Assembly: GCF_011305415.1 (NCBI RefSeq)
Contig: NZ_JAANOQ010000002.1
Coordinates: forward strand, 1 to 64,000
DNA length: 64,000 bases
Direction of reading: 5' to 3'
Source: Flavobacterium bernardetii
Lineage (GTDB): Bacteria > Bacteroidota > Bacteroidia > Flavobacteriales > Flavobacteriaceae
Shown piece by piece: positions 53,235 through 59,779 of the stretch; positions within the stretch are counted from its first letter, which is position 1, and each line of letters starts with the position of its first letter. A model generated the notes under the pieces. That model worked only from the letters and a program-made list of their open reading frames with translations, had not been told where the DNA came from and did not search any database. The translations under genes and the position numbers were made by a program.

Positions 53235-53807
53235 ATGAAAAAGTTACTTTTTATTTTTTTAGCCATAACATCATTTGCTTCGGCGCAAATTGCTGAAACA
53301 GCAGAAGATATTTCGCCTTTATTAATTGGAGAAAAAATTCCGAAACAAGATTTAATTTCAGTTGATGATAAATTAGTGTCAACAACTGAAATTTTTAATG
53401 AGAAAACCGTTTTGATTCTGTATCGAGGGGGTTGGTGTCCCTATTGTAACGCACAATTAATGGAAATGCAAGAAATTGAAAGTCAAATTATTGAAATGGG
53501 ATATCAAATTGTGGCGGTTAGTCCGGATTCTCCTAAATTTTTAAAAGAAACAACAACAGAAGATAAATTAAATTACCAGCTTTTTTCAGACAGTGATGGA
53601 AAATTTTCACAAGCTTTAGGAATTGCTTTTAAAAGAGAAAAACCTAAATTAGAAAAATATTCTGAAGGTAAAAACCCAGGTTTTTTGCCAGTTCCAACTG
53701 TTTACGTTTTAAATGAAAATAGAGAAATTGAATTCCTATACATCAATCCGAACTATTCAAAAAGATTGAAGGGTGATTTATTGTTATCAGTGTTAAAAAA
53801 CTTATAA
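53235..53807 (+). CDS. Secreted peroxiredoxin-like (AhpC/TSA) protein
   Basis: A 190-residue protein from the ATG at 53235 with a signal peptide ending at SFASAQ. A thioredoxin-fold redoxin domain carries ILYRGGWCPYCNAQL, with Cys68 and Cys71, followed by IVAVSPDSPKFLKE and YQLFSDSDGKFSQALGIAFKRE and a cis-Pro segment VPTVYVLNENREIEF. The WCPYC active site fits PRX-like2 proteins that reduce peroxides or disulphides in the periplasm. trxA follows but with its own gap of 116 bases. Confidence 0.9.
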   Translation: MKKLLFIFLAITSFASAQIAETAEDISPLLIGEKIPKQDLISVDDKLVSTTEIFNEKTVLILYRGGWCPYCNAQLMEMQEIESQIIEMGYQIVAVSPDSPKFLKETTTEDKLNYQLFSDSDGKFSQALGIAFKREKPKLEKYSEGKNPGFLPVPTVYVLNENREIEFLYINPNYSKRLKGDLLLSVLKNL

Positions 53808-53923
53808 ATTGATTTTTCTAATCACTTAATAGTTAAAAGAAATCATATTTTTTTTCACACCTTAAATATATTTTCTACTTTCGCATTACAATAGTTAAGT
53901 ATTAAAAAACTAAATAAAAAAAT

Positions 53924-54241
53924 ATGGCATTAGCAATCACAGATGCTACTTTTGAAGAAGTAGTATTGAAATCAGATAAACCAGTAGTAGTAGATTTTTG
54001 GGCAGCTTGGTGTGGACCATGTAGAATGGTTGGACCAGTTATTGATGAAGTAGCTACAGAATACGAAGGAAAAGCAGTTGTTGGAAAAGTAGATGTAGAT
54101 GCTAATCAAGAATTTGCTGCTAAATACGGAGTTAGAAACATTCCAACTGTATTGGTTTTCCAAAATGGAGAAGTAGTTGGAAGACAAGTTGGTGTAGCGC
54201 CAAAGAAAACGTACACAGACGCTATTGACGCTTTGTTATAA
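53924..54241 (+). CDS. trxA: Thioredoxin
   Basis: A 105-residue thioredoxin. The active site is WAAWCGPCRM (Cys30, Cys33), with VDVDANQEFAAKYGVRNIPTVLVFQNGEVVGRQVGVAPK containing the cis-Pro loop. Cytoplasmic (no signal). Upstream TACTTTCG (53876-53883) is an imperfect -7 box. A terminator follows. Confidence 0.97.
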   Translation: MALAITDATFEEVVLKSDKPVVVDFWAAWCGPCRMVGPVIDEVATEYEGKAVVGKVDVDANQEFAAKYGVRNIPTVLVFQNGEVVGRQVGVAPKKTYTDAIDALL

Positions 54242-54262
54242 TAGCTAAGTAGATAAATATTT

Positions 54263-54293
54263 AAAAGGTTCAATGAAAGTTGAGCCTTTTTTT
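54263..54293 (+). terminator. Rho-independent terminator after trxA
   Basis: AAAAGGTTCAA (54263-54273) pairs with TTGAGCCTTTT (54280-54290), one G-U pair, T7 tail. Confidence 0.88.
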
Positions 54294-54337
54294 ATGCAAC
54301 TTTTTTAACTTCAAGAATAAAACTATATATTTACGAT

Positions 54338-55264
54338 ATGAATTTAGAATCGCAACTTGAAAAAATATCACAGTTTAAAAATTTAGAACTTTTGGCCAAT
54401 CAAATCGTCGAAGGTTTTATTTCTGGTATGCATAAAAGTCCGTTTCATGGTTTTTCTGCAGAATTTGCCGAACACAAAATTTACAATCAAGGAGAAAGTA
54501 CCAAGCATATCGATTGGAAGTTGTTTGCCAAAACCGACAGATTATACACAAAGAAATACGAAGAAGAAACCAATTTACGTTGTCATTTAATTATAGATAA
54601 TTCTTCTTCCATGCATTACCCGAAATTGAAAGACAATCAGTTGTTTTCTGAAAGTAAAATTGGGTTTTCAATATTGGCTTCGGCGGTTTTAATGAACTTG
54701 CTTAAAAAACAACGTGATGCGGTCGGAGTTTCAGTTTATTCTGATTCGTACGAATATTACGCTTCAGAAAAAGGTAGTGAACGCCACCACAGAATGATTT
54801 TAAATCAATTCGAAACAATATTAAATCATCCAAAAGAATCAAAAAAAACGGACACAGTTACTTTTTTACATCAAATTGCTGAAAAGGTACACCGTCGTTC
54901 TATGATTGTTTTGTTTACGGATATGTTTATTGGTGAGGATAATGAGAAGCTTTTTAAAGCCTTACAACACTTAAAGCACAACAAACATAAAGTGGTTTTG
55001 TTTCACGTTTATGATAAAAAAACAGAGTTAAATTTCAATTTTGATAACACACCACGCAAGTTTATTGATGTAGAAACAGGTGAAGAAGTCAATTTATTTG
55101 CTGAAAACATGAAAGAAAGTTACGAAAAAGTAGTGAAAAACTATTTCGAAAACATTTCTAATACCTGTTCTGCTTATAAAATTAAGTATGTTCCAGTTCC
55201 AGTTGATGAAAATTTTGAAAAAATTATAACTACATATTTAGTTGAAAAACAGGAGTTTGGCTAA
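54338..55264 (+). CDS. DUF58 domain-containing protein
   Basis: A 308-residue protein of the DUF58 family with a VWA-like fold: FSAEFAEHKIYNQGESTKHIDWKLFAKTDRLYTKKYEEETNLRC precedes the metal-site motif LIIDNSSSMHYP (DxSxS), and MIVLFTDMFIGEDNEKL follows. DUF58 genes often sit with MoxR ATPases and Batch/aerotolerance genes; none is next to it here. The role is unclear. No membrane segments. Confidence 0.92.
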   Translation: MNLESQLEKISQFKNLELLANQIVEGFISGMHKSPFHGFSAEFAEHKIYNQGESTKHIDWKLFAKTDRLYTKKYEEETNLRCHLIIDNSSSMHYPKLKDNQLFSESKIGFSILASAVLMNLLKKQRDAVGVSVYSDSYEYYASEKGSERHHRMILNQFETILNHPKESKKTDTVTFLHQIAEKVHRRSMIVLFTDMFIGEDNEKLFKALQHLKHNKHKVVLFHVYDKKTELNFNFDNTPRKFIDVETGEEVNLFAENMKESYEKVVKNYFENISNTCSAYKIKYVPVPVDENFEKIITTYLVEKQEFG

Positions 55265-55301
55265 AAACTTAAAAAAACTTATAATATTTTTTAGCAAAAC
55301 A

Positions 55302-55332
55302 TTTGCAGGTTTCAAAAACTGTAGTATATTTG
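55302..55332 (+). promoter_or_regulatory. Promoter of the first tRNA-Asp gene
   Basis: TTTG (55302-55305), 19 bases, TATATTTG (55325-55332): one of the best promoter matches in the window. Confidence 0.65.
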
Positions 55333-55350
55333 CACTCGCATTACAGCAAC

Positions 55351-55424
55351 GGTTTGGTAGTTCAGTTGGTTAGAATACCTGCCTGTCACGCAGGGGGTCG
55401 CGGGTTCGAGTCCCGTCCAGACCG
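55351..55424 (+). tRNA. tRNA-Asp (GTC)
   Basis: A 74-base cloverleaf. The acceptor stem is GGTTTGG with CCAGACC (one U-G pair), discriminator G73, D-arm TTCAGTTGGTTAGAA, anticodon stem CCTGC/GCAGG with loop CTGTCAC (anticodon GTC at 55385-55387), and T-arm CGGGTTCGAGTCCCG. No CCA is encoded. The same 74 bases occur again at 55883-55956. Confidence 0.97.
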
Positions 55425-55434
55425 CAAAATTTGG

Positions 55435-55463
55435 GAAGCACTTCAGAAACGAAGTGCTTTTTT
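55435..55463 (+). terminator. Terminator after the first tRNA-Asp gene
   Basis: AAGCACTTC (55436-55444) pairs exactly with GAAGTGCTT (55451-55459) and a T run follows. Confidence 0.85.
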
Positions 55464-55469
55464 GCCCAA

Positions 55470-55577
55470 ATATCTTGAGGTTTCAAGATGAACTCAGTTG
55501 TGTTGTTTATCCGAGAGATCGGGAAAGGTTTAGTAGTTAGACCAATGAAAAGCTTTCCATTTTTGGAAGGCTTTTTT
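55470..55577 (+). other. Possible decayed third tRNA-Asp unit with its own terminator
   Basis: GGTTTAGTAGTT (55527-55538) differs from the tRNA-Asp 5' end by one base and is followed at once by AGACC (55539-55543), like the tRNA 3' acceptor strand, then by a hairpin AAGCTTTCC/GGAAGGCTT with T run (55549-55577), like the terminators after the intact copies. A small hairpin CCGA-GAGA-TCGG lies at 55511-55522. The unit could be a tRNA gene that lost its middle. The remaining part of the 458-base gap (55578-55882) is AT-rich and shows only the second promoter. Confidence 0.4.
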
Positions 55578-55857
55578 GATTTTATACAATTTCCTGTCTT
55601 TTTAAATATTTCAAAAATCAAGTATTATATCCTTCGTTTTTTTGTTTTCATGTGTAAATTAGTGATGTAATAAAGAAAAATTTTAAGCTCTACACTGTAC
55701 TTGTTTTACTTCTAAATGCTTTTATTTTAGCGTTATTAATTTTTATTTGTTCACTCACCAGTTTTGTGGGTTTCTGATAATCAGTTTGATGGTGTTAAAT
55801 TGCGTTTTTATTTGTGTAATATGGGATTTATTTGTTTTTTTTTAAGTAATATATTTA

Positions 55858-55865
55858 TATCTTTG
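55858..55865 (+). promoter_or_regulatory. -7 box of the second tRNA-Asp gene
   Basis: TATCTTTG matches TAnnTTTG, 18 bases before the tRNA; a TTTG lies 23 bases upstream of it (55831-55834). Confidence 0.5.
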
Positions 55866-55882
55866 CATCGCATTACAGCAAC

Positions 55883-55956
55883 GGTTTGGTAGTTCAGTTG
55901 GTTAGAATACCTGCCTGTCACGCAGGGGGTCGCGGGTTCGAGTCCCGTCCAGACCG
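55883..55956 (+). tRNA. tRNA-Asp (GTC), second copy
   Basis: Identical to the first copy over all 74 bases. The identity extends 15 bases upstream and 5 downstream (55336-55429 equals 55868-55961), which points to recent duplication or gene conversion. A separate promoter box and terminator are present. Confidence 0.97.
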
Positions 55957-55957
55957 C

Positions 55958-55992
55958 AAAAAAAGCTCTTCAGTTTTGAAGAGCTTTTTTTA
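55958..55992. terminator. Bidirectional terminator after the second tRNA-Asp
   Basis: AAAAGCTCTTC (55961-55971) pairs exactly with GAAGAGCTTTT (55978-55988), with T run; also serves the converging DUF456 gene. Confidence 0.88.
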
Positions 55993-56003
55993 TTTTTTCT
56001 AAT

Positions 56004-56507
56004 TTATTTCACCCAAATTTCATAGTTTTTCACAACTAACCAAATAAAAATTCCAAATAAAACCAAGGCATAAAACACTTTCATGAAAGTTCCGGCTAAA
56101 AAGCCTAAAAAAGAGCCAAATGCTGCTTTTAAAGCTCTTTTTTTATCTTGAGAGTTATAGATAAGTTCTCCGATAAAAGCACCTAAAAATGGACAAATTA
56201 AAAAAGCGAAAGGAATAGGTAAAAAGATTCCAACTACTAAGCCGATATTCGTTCCCCAAATCCCGTAACTGGTTCCTCCAAACATTTTCGTTCCTTTGGC
56301 CGGAATGATATAATCAAGAATGCTTAGAATTATTGTAATCACTAATGTAATTCCTAATAACCAATAGTTGGTTTCTATTCCAGGAATAAAAAATAAACAC
56401 AATAATCCAAGCCAAGATAATGGTAAACCTGGCAAAGCAGGTAAAATACTGCCAATAATTCCACCAATAAGTAAACAAATTCCTAAAATCAATACAATAT
56501 ATTCCAT
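56004..56507 (-). CDS. DUF456 domain-containing membrane protein
   Basis: A 167-residue membrane protein from the ATG at 56507; a longer frame upstream would overlap the divergent lipoprotein gene. About five hydrophobic segments. DUF456 marks are ILGICLLIGGIIGSILPALPGLPLSWLGLL near the N-terminus and KMFGGTSYGIWGTNIGLVVGIF in the middle, with Gly-rich helices. Function unknown; no recognisable partner. Confidence 0.88.
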   Translation of the reverse strand: MEYIVLILGICLLIGGIIGSILPALPGLPLSWLGLLCLFFIPGIETNYWLLGITLVITIILSILDYIIPAKGTKMFGGTSYGIWGTNIGLVVGIFLPIPFAFLICPFLGAFIGELIYNSQDKKRALKAAFGSFLGFLAGTFMKVFYALVLFGIFIWLVVKNYEIWVK

Positions 56508-56547
56508 AAAAGTGTATTTTTGAAAATCTAAAAGTATAAAAAAATAA

Positions 56548-57018
56548 ATGAACAAAGTAATTGCTTTATTCCTGATACTCTCACTACAATCGTGCCAGTT
56601 TTTCGATAAGAAAGTGCCCGATGAAAAGGTGTTGTTAGAACAAGAACTCAAAAAAATCAATTGGGAGCAAGTAGACGAATTCCCCTCTTTTTCAGAATGC
56701 GATTCGATAACGGAAAAAGACAGTCAGCAAAGTTGTTTTTACGAAACGCTTTCTATGCAATTACATTCGAAATTAAAAGACGATAGCATCGCTAAATTGT
56801 TTCCGCAATTAGATACGATTCAAGTAAAAGTGATTATTTCTTCTAATTCTGATTTGAATTTCGAACCTATAATTTCAGATTCAATTGCGTATAACAAACC
56901 ACAATTAGACAGTATTTTTCAATTGCGATTAATCGATTTTCCAAAAATCAACCCAGCTATAAAAAGAGGTGTACCTGTAAAAACAGAATTTCAAATGCCA
57001 GTAGTTTTAAAGAAGTAA
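56548..57018 (+). CDS. Hypothetical lipoprotein with TonB-C-like end
   Basis: A 156-residue lipoprotein (lipobox LQSC, Cys16). The C-terminal part, PQLDSIFQLRLIDFPKINPAIKRGVPVKTEFQMPVVLK, resembles the end of TonB C-terminal domains (GxPVxxxFxxPVxL), but the domain is short and the region linking outer-membrane receptor binding is not clear. There are three cysteines in the mature part. No named family with confidence. It is divergent from DUF456, 40 bases apart. Confidence 0.7.
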   Translation: MNKVIALFLILSLQSCQFFDKKVPDEKVLLEQELKKINWEQVDEFPSFSECDSITEKDSQQSCFYETLSMQLHSKLKDDSIAKLFPQLDTIQVKVIISSNSDLNFEPIISDSIAYNKPQLDSIFQLRLIDFPKINPAIKRGVPVKTEFQMPVVLKK

Positions 57019-57055
57019 AAAAAATACTTTTATCTTTTTACTTTTAACTTGGCTC

Positions 57056-58156
57056 TTAATTAAACTGTCTCTCTTTCCATTCAAATTTCCCGAATAGCGC
57101 TTTTACAACAACTAAAACGGTAAAAAAAGGATAAACTATAAAACTGGACAAATAGTTTTTGAATGGCAATCTAAAATAAGAAGCACTAAATTTCAAAAAC
57201 ATAAAATCAATTCCGTATTTCAATATCCAAAAATAAGCAGTTAATTGTATTAATTCGAATTGATAAAAAGGAGCTGCCAACAAAAGTAATCCACTTAAAT
57301 TAGTCAAAAAGACAATACTTCCTAAAATTTTCGGATACCAATTTGCGTAAGCTGAAGTTTTACTTGCCCATCGCACTCTTTGATGGATTAAGGCGTTCCA
57401 AGAATCGCAACTTTTTGTAAAAACGATATTCAAATTACCTAAATAAGCAATTTTTTCTGGAGCAGCTTTTAATGCTTTTTGTAATAAAAACACGTCATCA
57501 CCACTCGCCAAATTATTGTTGCCTTTAAATCCGTTTAAGTCTTTAAAGAAATTTTTTTCATAAGCGAAATTCGCCCCATTACACATAAACGGTTTTTGAA
57601 TACCAAAACTTCCAGCGGTTACACCTTGTAAACTCAAAAAATCATTATTTTGAAAATCGTGTAAAAATCCACTTTCAGCTACATAACCAACAGAACCAAT
57701 ACACATTTTAGCATTCGTTTCTTGAATTTTTGCATCAAAAACCTGTAACCAATTTTCAGGAATTTCACAATCGGCATCTGTAGTCACAATCCAATTGTAT
57801 TTCGCTATTTGTATCGCAGTTTCAATCGCATCTTTTTTTGGAGAATTGCTTTTTCTTTGGTTTGGAATTACTAGAACTTTTATCTTCCATCTTCCATCTT
57901 CCAACTTCCAGCTATCATTCGATTCATCATCTACTAAAATCACTTCAAATAGTTCCTTCGGATATTTCAATTTCTCTATCGAATTTAAAAGTATCGGTAA
58001 ATTCTCAGCCTCATTTCGAAAAGGAATAATTATCGAAAAAGTAGTTTTTGGTGAAGAAGATTCTATTGTGTTTTGCTTATTCATTTTCGAAATGCCAAAA
58101 GCCAATTGAGTAATCAAAGCCGCATAAAGGAATAAAAGTAGCGCAAATAAAATCAT
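57056..58156 (-). CDS. Family 2 glycosyltransferase, membrane-bound
   Basis: A 366-residue GT2 enzyme with an N-terminal membrane helix and two to three C-terminal helices. Catalytic marks are SIIIPFRNEAENLP, VILVDDESN (DxD-like), VTTDADCEIP, SGDDVFLLQKAL and HQRVRWASKT (the Q-x-x-RW motif of processive-type enzymes). Residues 82-92 (SWKLEDGRWKI) are encoded by a heptamer repeat inside the gene. The substrate is unknown; the flippase-like gene just upstream (5 bases) suggests a lipid or surface glycan. Confidence 0.92.
   Translation of the reverse strand: MILFALLLFLYAALITQLAFGISKMNKQNTIESSSPKTTFSIIIPFRNEAENLPILLNSIEKLKYPKELFEVILVDDESNDSWKLEDGRWKIKVLVIPNQRKSNSPKKDAIETAIQIAKYNWIVTTDADCEIPENWLQVFDAKIQETNAKMCIGSVGYVAESGFLHDFQNNDFLSLQGVTAGSFGIQKPFMCNGANFAYEKNFFKDLNGFKGNNNLASGDDVFLLQKALKAAPEKIAYLGNLNIVFTKSCDSWNALIHQRVRWASKTSAYANWYPKILGSIVFLTNLSGLLLLAAPFYQFELIQLTAYFWILKYGIDFMFLKFSASYFRLPFKNYLSSFIVYPFFTVLVVVKALFGKFEWKERQFN
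57883..57917 (-). repeat. Heptanucleotide tandem repeat inside the glycosyltransferase gene
   Basis: On the plus strand TCTTCCA occurs three times in a row (57883-57903), followed by ACTTCCA and GCTATCA in the same register. The gene is read from the other strand (unit TGGAAGA). Seven is not a multiple of three, so gain or loss of one unit would shift the frame. Confidence 0.8.
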
Positions 58157-58161
58157 AAAAC

Positions 58162-59100
58162 TTAGTGACTTTGTTTCTTCGTGGCAGTTTCTCGCGTTTT
58201 ATAAATCAACACAAAATAACTTCCAATAACAACCGGGAGTACCACATTTAACAACCACATAAAAGTACTAATAAATAAAACAACATATTCGTCGATGTTC
58301 AATTTATCGAAAAACCAAATAGCCACGCCGCCTTTCACTACAAAATCTAAAAATTGAAAAGAAGGTAACGAACTCGCAATAAAATACACAGCAGTAATGG
58401 TTGCCATCAAAGTGAAGTAGTCAATTTCGATTCCAAATAATAAAAACAAAAAGTAATATTGGTGCGAAAAAGTAAGATATCTGGCAATGGCTAATAAAAT
58501 ATTTTTCTGATGAATTTTCTTCGGAATTTCGCTAATTTTTTCTAAAAACAAAGCAATGGAATAACCTTTAATATTCGCATTCTTCGTTAAAAATAGAAAA
58601 GTTAAAATTAAAAATCCAATTCCAAGTAAAATGAAAAAGTACATGGTGTAACCTAAATATAGCAAACCAATCAAACCAAAAATAATGCTCAAAACCATTT
58701 GAATGCCGTTGCAAATCAAGTTCAAAAACAACACGCGTTTGGTTTCTGTTTTTGGGTAATACAAAGCCTTTCCTGCATATTCTCCAATTCCGTTTGGTGT
58801 AAATAAACCTGCAGTAACGCCTGCTAAAACTTGTTTGGTAGCTGTGAATAAAGAGATTTTCTCCATCACTAAAACTAAATTCTTCCACTTCAAAATCTCT
58901 AAAAAACGATTCAAAACACTAAAGCACAACATGAAAAGTATCCAAGCAATAGTAAATTTATGTTGTAAAATATCTGAAAATTGTTTCCAACTCAGTTTAT
59001 CATCGTGCGCTAATTTGTCGTAAATAAAATAAAAGGCGCCAAAAACAATGACCAGTTTTATTATAAGTGTGAGATATTGTTTAGTTTTGTTTGAAATCAT
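58162..59100 (-). CDS. Flippase-like domain protein (UPF0104/LPG synthase TM type)
   Basis: A 312-residue protein with eight or more membrane helices, start at the ATG at 59100 (a TTG at 59115 is less likely). Family segments are NRFLEILKWKNLV, LAGVTAGLFTPNGIGEYAGKAL with the conserved TPGR/GE-like motif, and a late VKGGVAIWFFD and MWLLNVVLPVVIG. Members include MprF-type flippases and AglD-like proteins. Directly followed by a GT2 gene, so it probably handles the lipid product of that enzyme. The last ten residues (RETATKKQSH) come from a repeat-like DNA unit. Confidence 0.88.
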   Translation of the reverse strand: MISNKTKQYLTLIIKLVIVFGAFYFIYDKLAHDDKLSWKQFSDILQHKFTIAWILFMLCFSVLNRFLEILKWKNLVLVMEKISLFTATKQVLAGVTAGLFTPNGIGEYAGKALYYPKTETKRVLFLNLICNGIQMVLSIIFGLIGLLYLGYTMYFFILLGIGFLILTFLFLTKNANIKGYSIALFLEKISEIPKKIHQKNILLAIARYLTFSHQYYFLFLLFGIEIDYFTLMATITAVYFIASSLPSFQFLDFVVKGGVAIWFFDKLNIDEYVVLFISTFMWLLNVVLPVVIGSYFVLIYKTRETATKKQSH

Positions 59101-59118
59101 TTTGCAAAGAAACAAAAC

Positions 59119-59146
59119 TTTGAACTTGAAACCTTAAACCTGAAAC
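59119..59146 (+). repeat. Period-7 repeat upstream of ruvC
   Basis: TTTGAAC, TTGAAAC, CTTAAAC and CTGAAAC follow in a strict 7-base register and end 7 bases before the ruvC TTG start. Confidence 0.65.
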
Positions 59147-59153
59147 AAAAATT

Positions 59154-59708
59154 TTGTCAAACGAACGCATCATACTCGGCATCGATCCTGGAACTACAAT
59201 TATGGGTTTCGGACTTATTCGTGTCGTGAATAAAAAAATGGAGTTTATTCAGTTAAACGAATTGCAACTCAATAAAATGGACGATCATTATATGAAGTTG
59301 AAACGTATTTTTGAACGAACTATTGAGCTAATCGACACCTATCATCCAGATGAAATTGCCATTGAAGCACCATTTTTCGGTAAAAACGTACAATCGATGT
59401 TGAAATTAGGAAGAGCGCAAGGTGTGGCGATGGCAGCAGGTTTATCGCGAGATATTCCAATTACAGAATACGAGCCTAAGAAAATAAAAATGGCCATTAC
59501 TGGAAACGGAAACGCCAGTAAAGAACAAGTGGCGAAAATGTTGCAACAGTTATTAGGTCTAAAAACATTACCTAAAAACCTCGATTCTACAGATGGTTTA
59601 GCTGCCGCGGTTTGTCATTTTTTCAATACAGGAAAAGTGGTTGGAACCACAAGCTATTCAGGTTGGGACGCTTTTGTGAAACAGAATGAAACGAGAGTGA
59701 AAAAATAA
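59154..59708 (+). CDS. ruvC: Crossover junction endodeoxyribonuclease RuvC
   Basis: A 184-residue Holliday junction resolvase. The catalytic acids are Asp11 in GIDPGTT, Glu71 in [21 protein letters not shown], and Asp144 and Asp147 in [10 protein letters not shown]. The start is TTG at 59154: the GIDPG motif is only ten residues in, and no ATG is available upstream of it. A period-7 repeat precedes it. Confidence 0.95.
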   Translation: MSNERIILGIDPGTTIMGFGLIRVVNKKMEFIQLNELQLNKMDDHYMKLKRIFERTIELIDTYHPDEIAIEAPFFGKNVQSMLKLGRAQGVAMAAGLSRDIPITEYEPKKIKMAITGNGNASKEQVAKMLQQLLGLKTLPKNLDSTDGLAAAVCHFFNTGKVVGTTSYSGWDAFVKQNETRVKK

Positions 59709-59779
59709 AAAGAACATTAAAAATTTGGCACAATAATTTTTTAGAATGGAAGTTATTAGTTCTAATAAATCATTTTCAA

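Noticed and set aside
55303..55491. Open frame across the first tRNA-Asp gene
   Set aside because: It is a translation of the tRNA and its terminator; the tRNA cloverleaf explains the sequence.
55488..55670. Open frame of 60 codons between the tRNA genes
   Set aside because: It runs through a terminator hairpin, has no leader features and no recognisable protein pattern.
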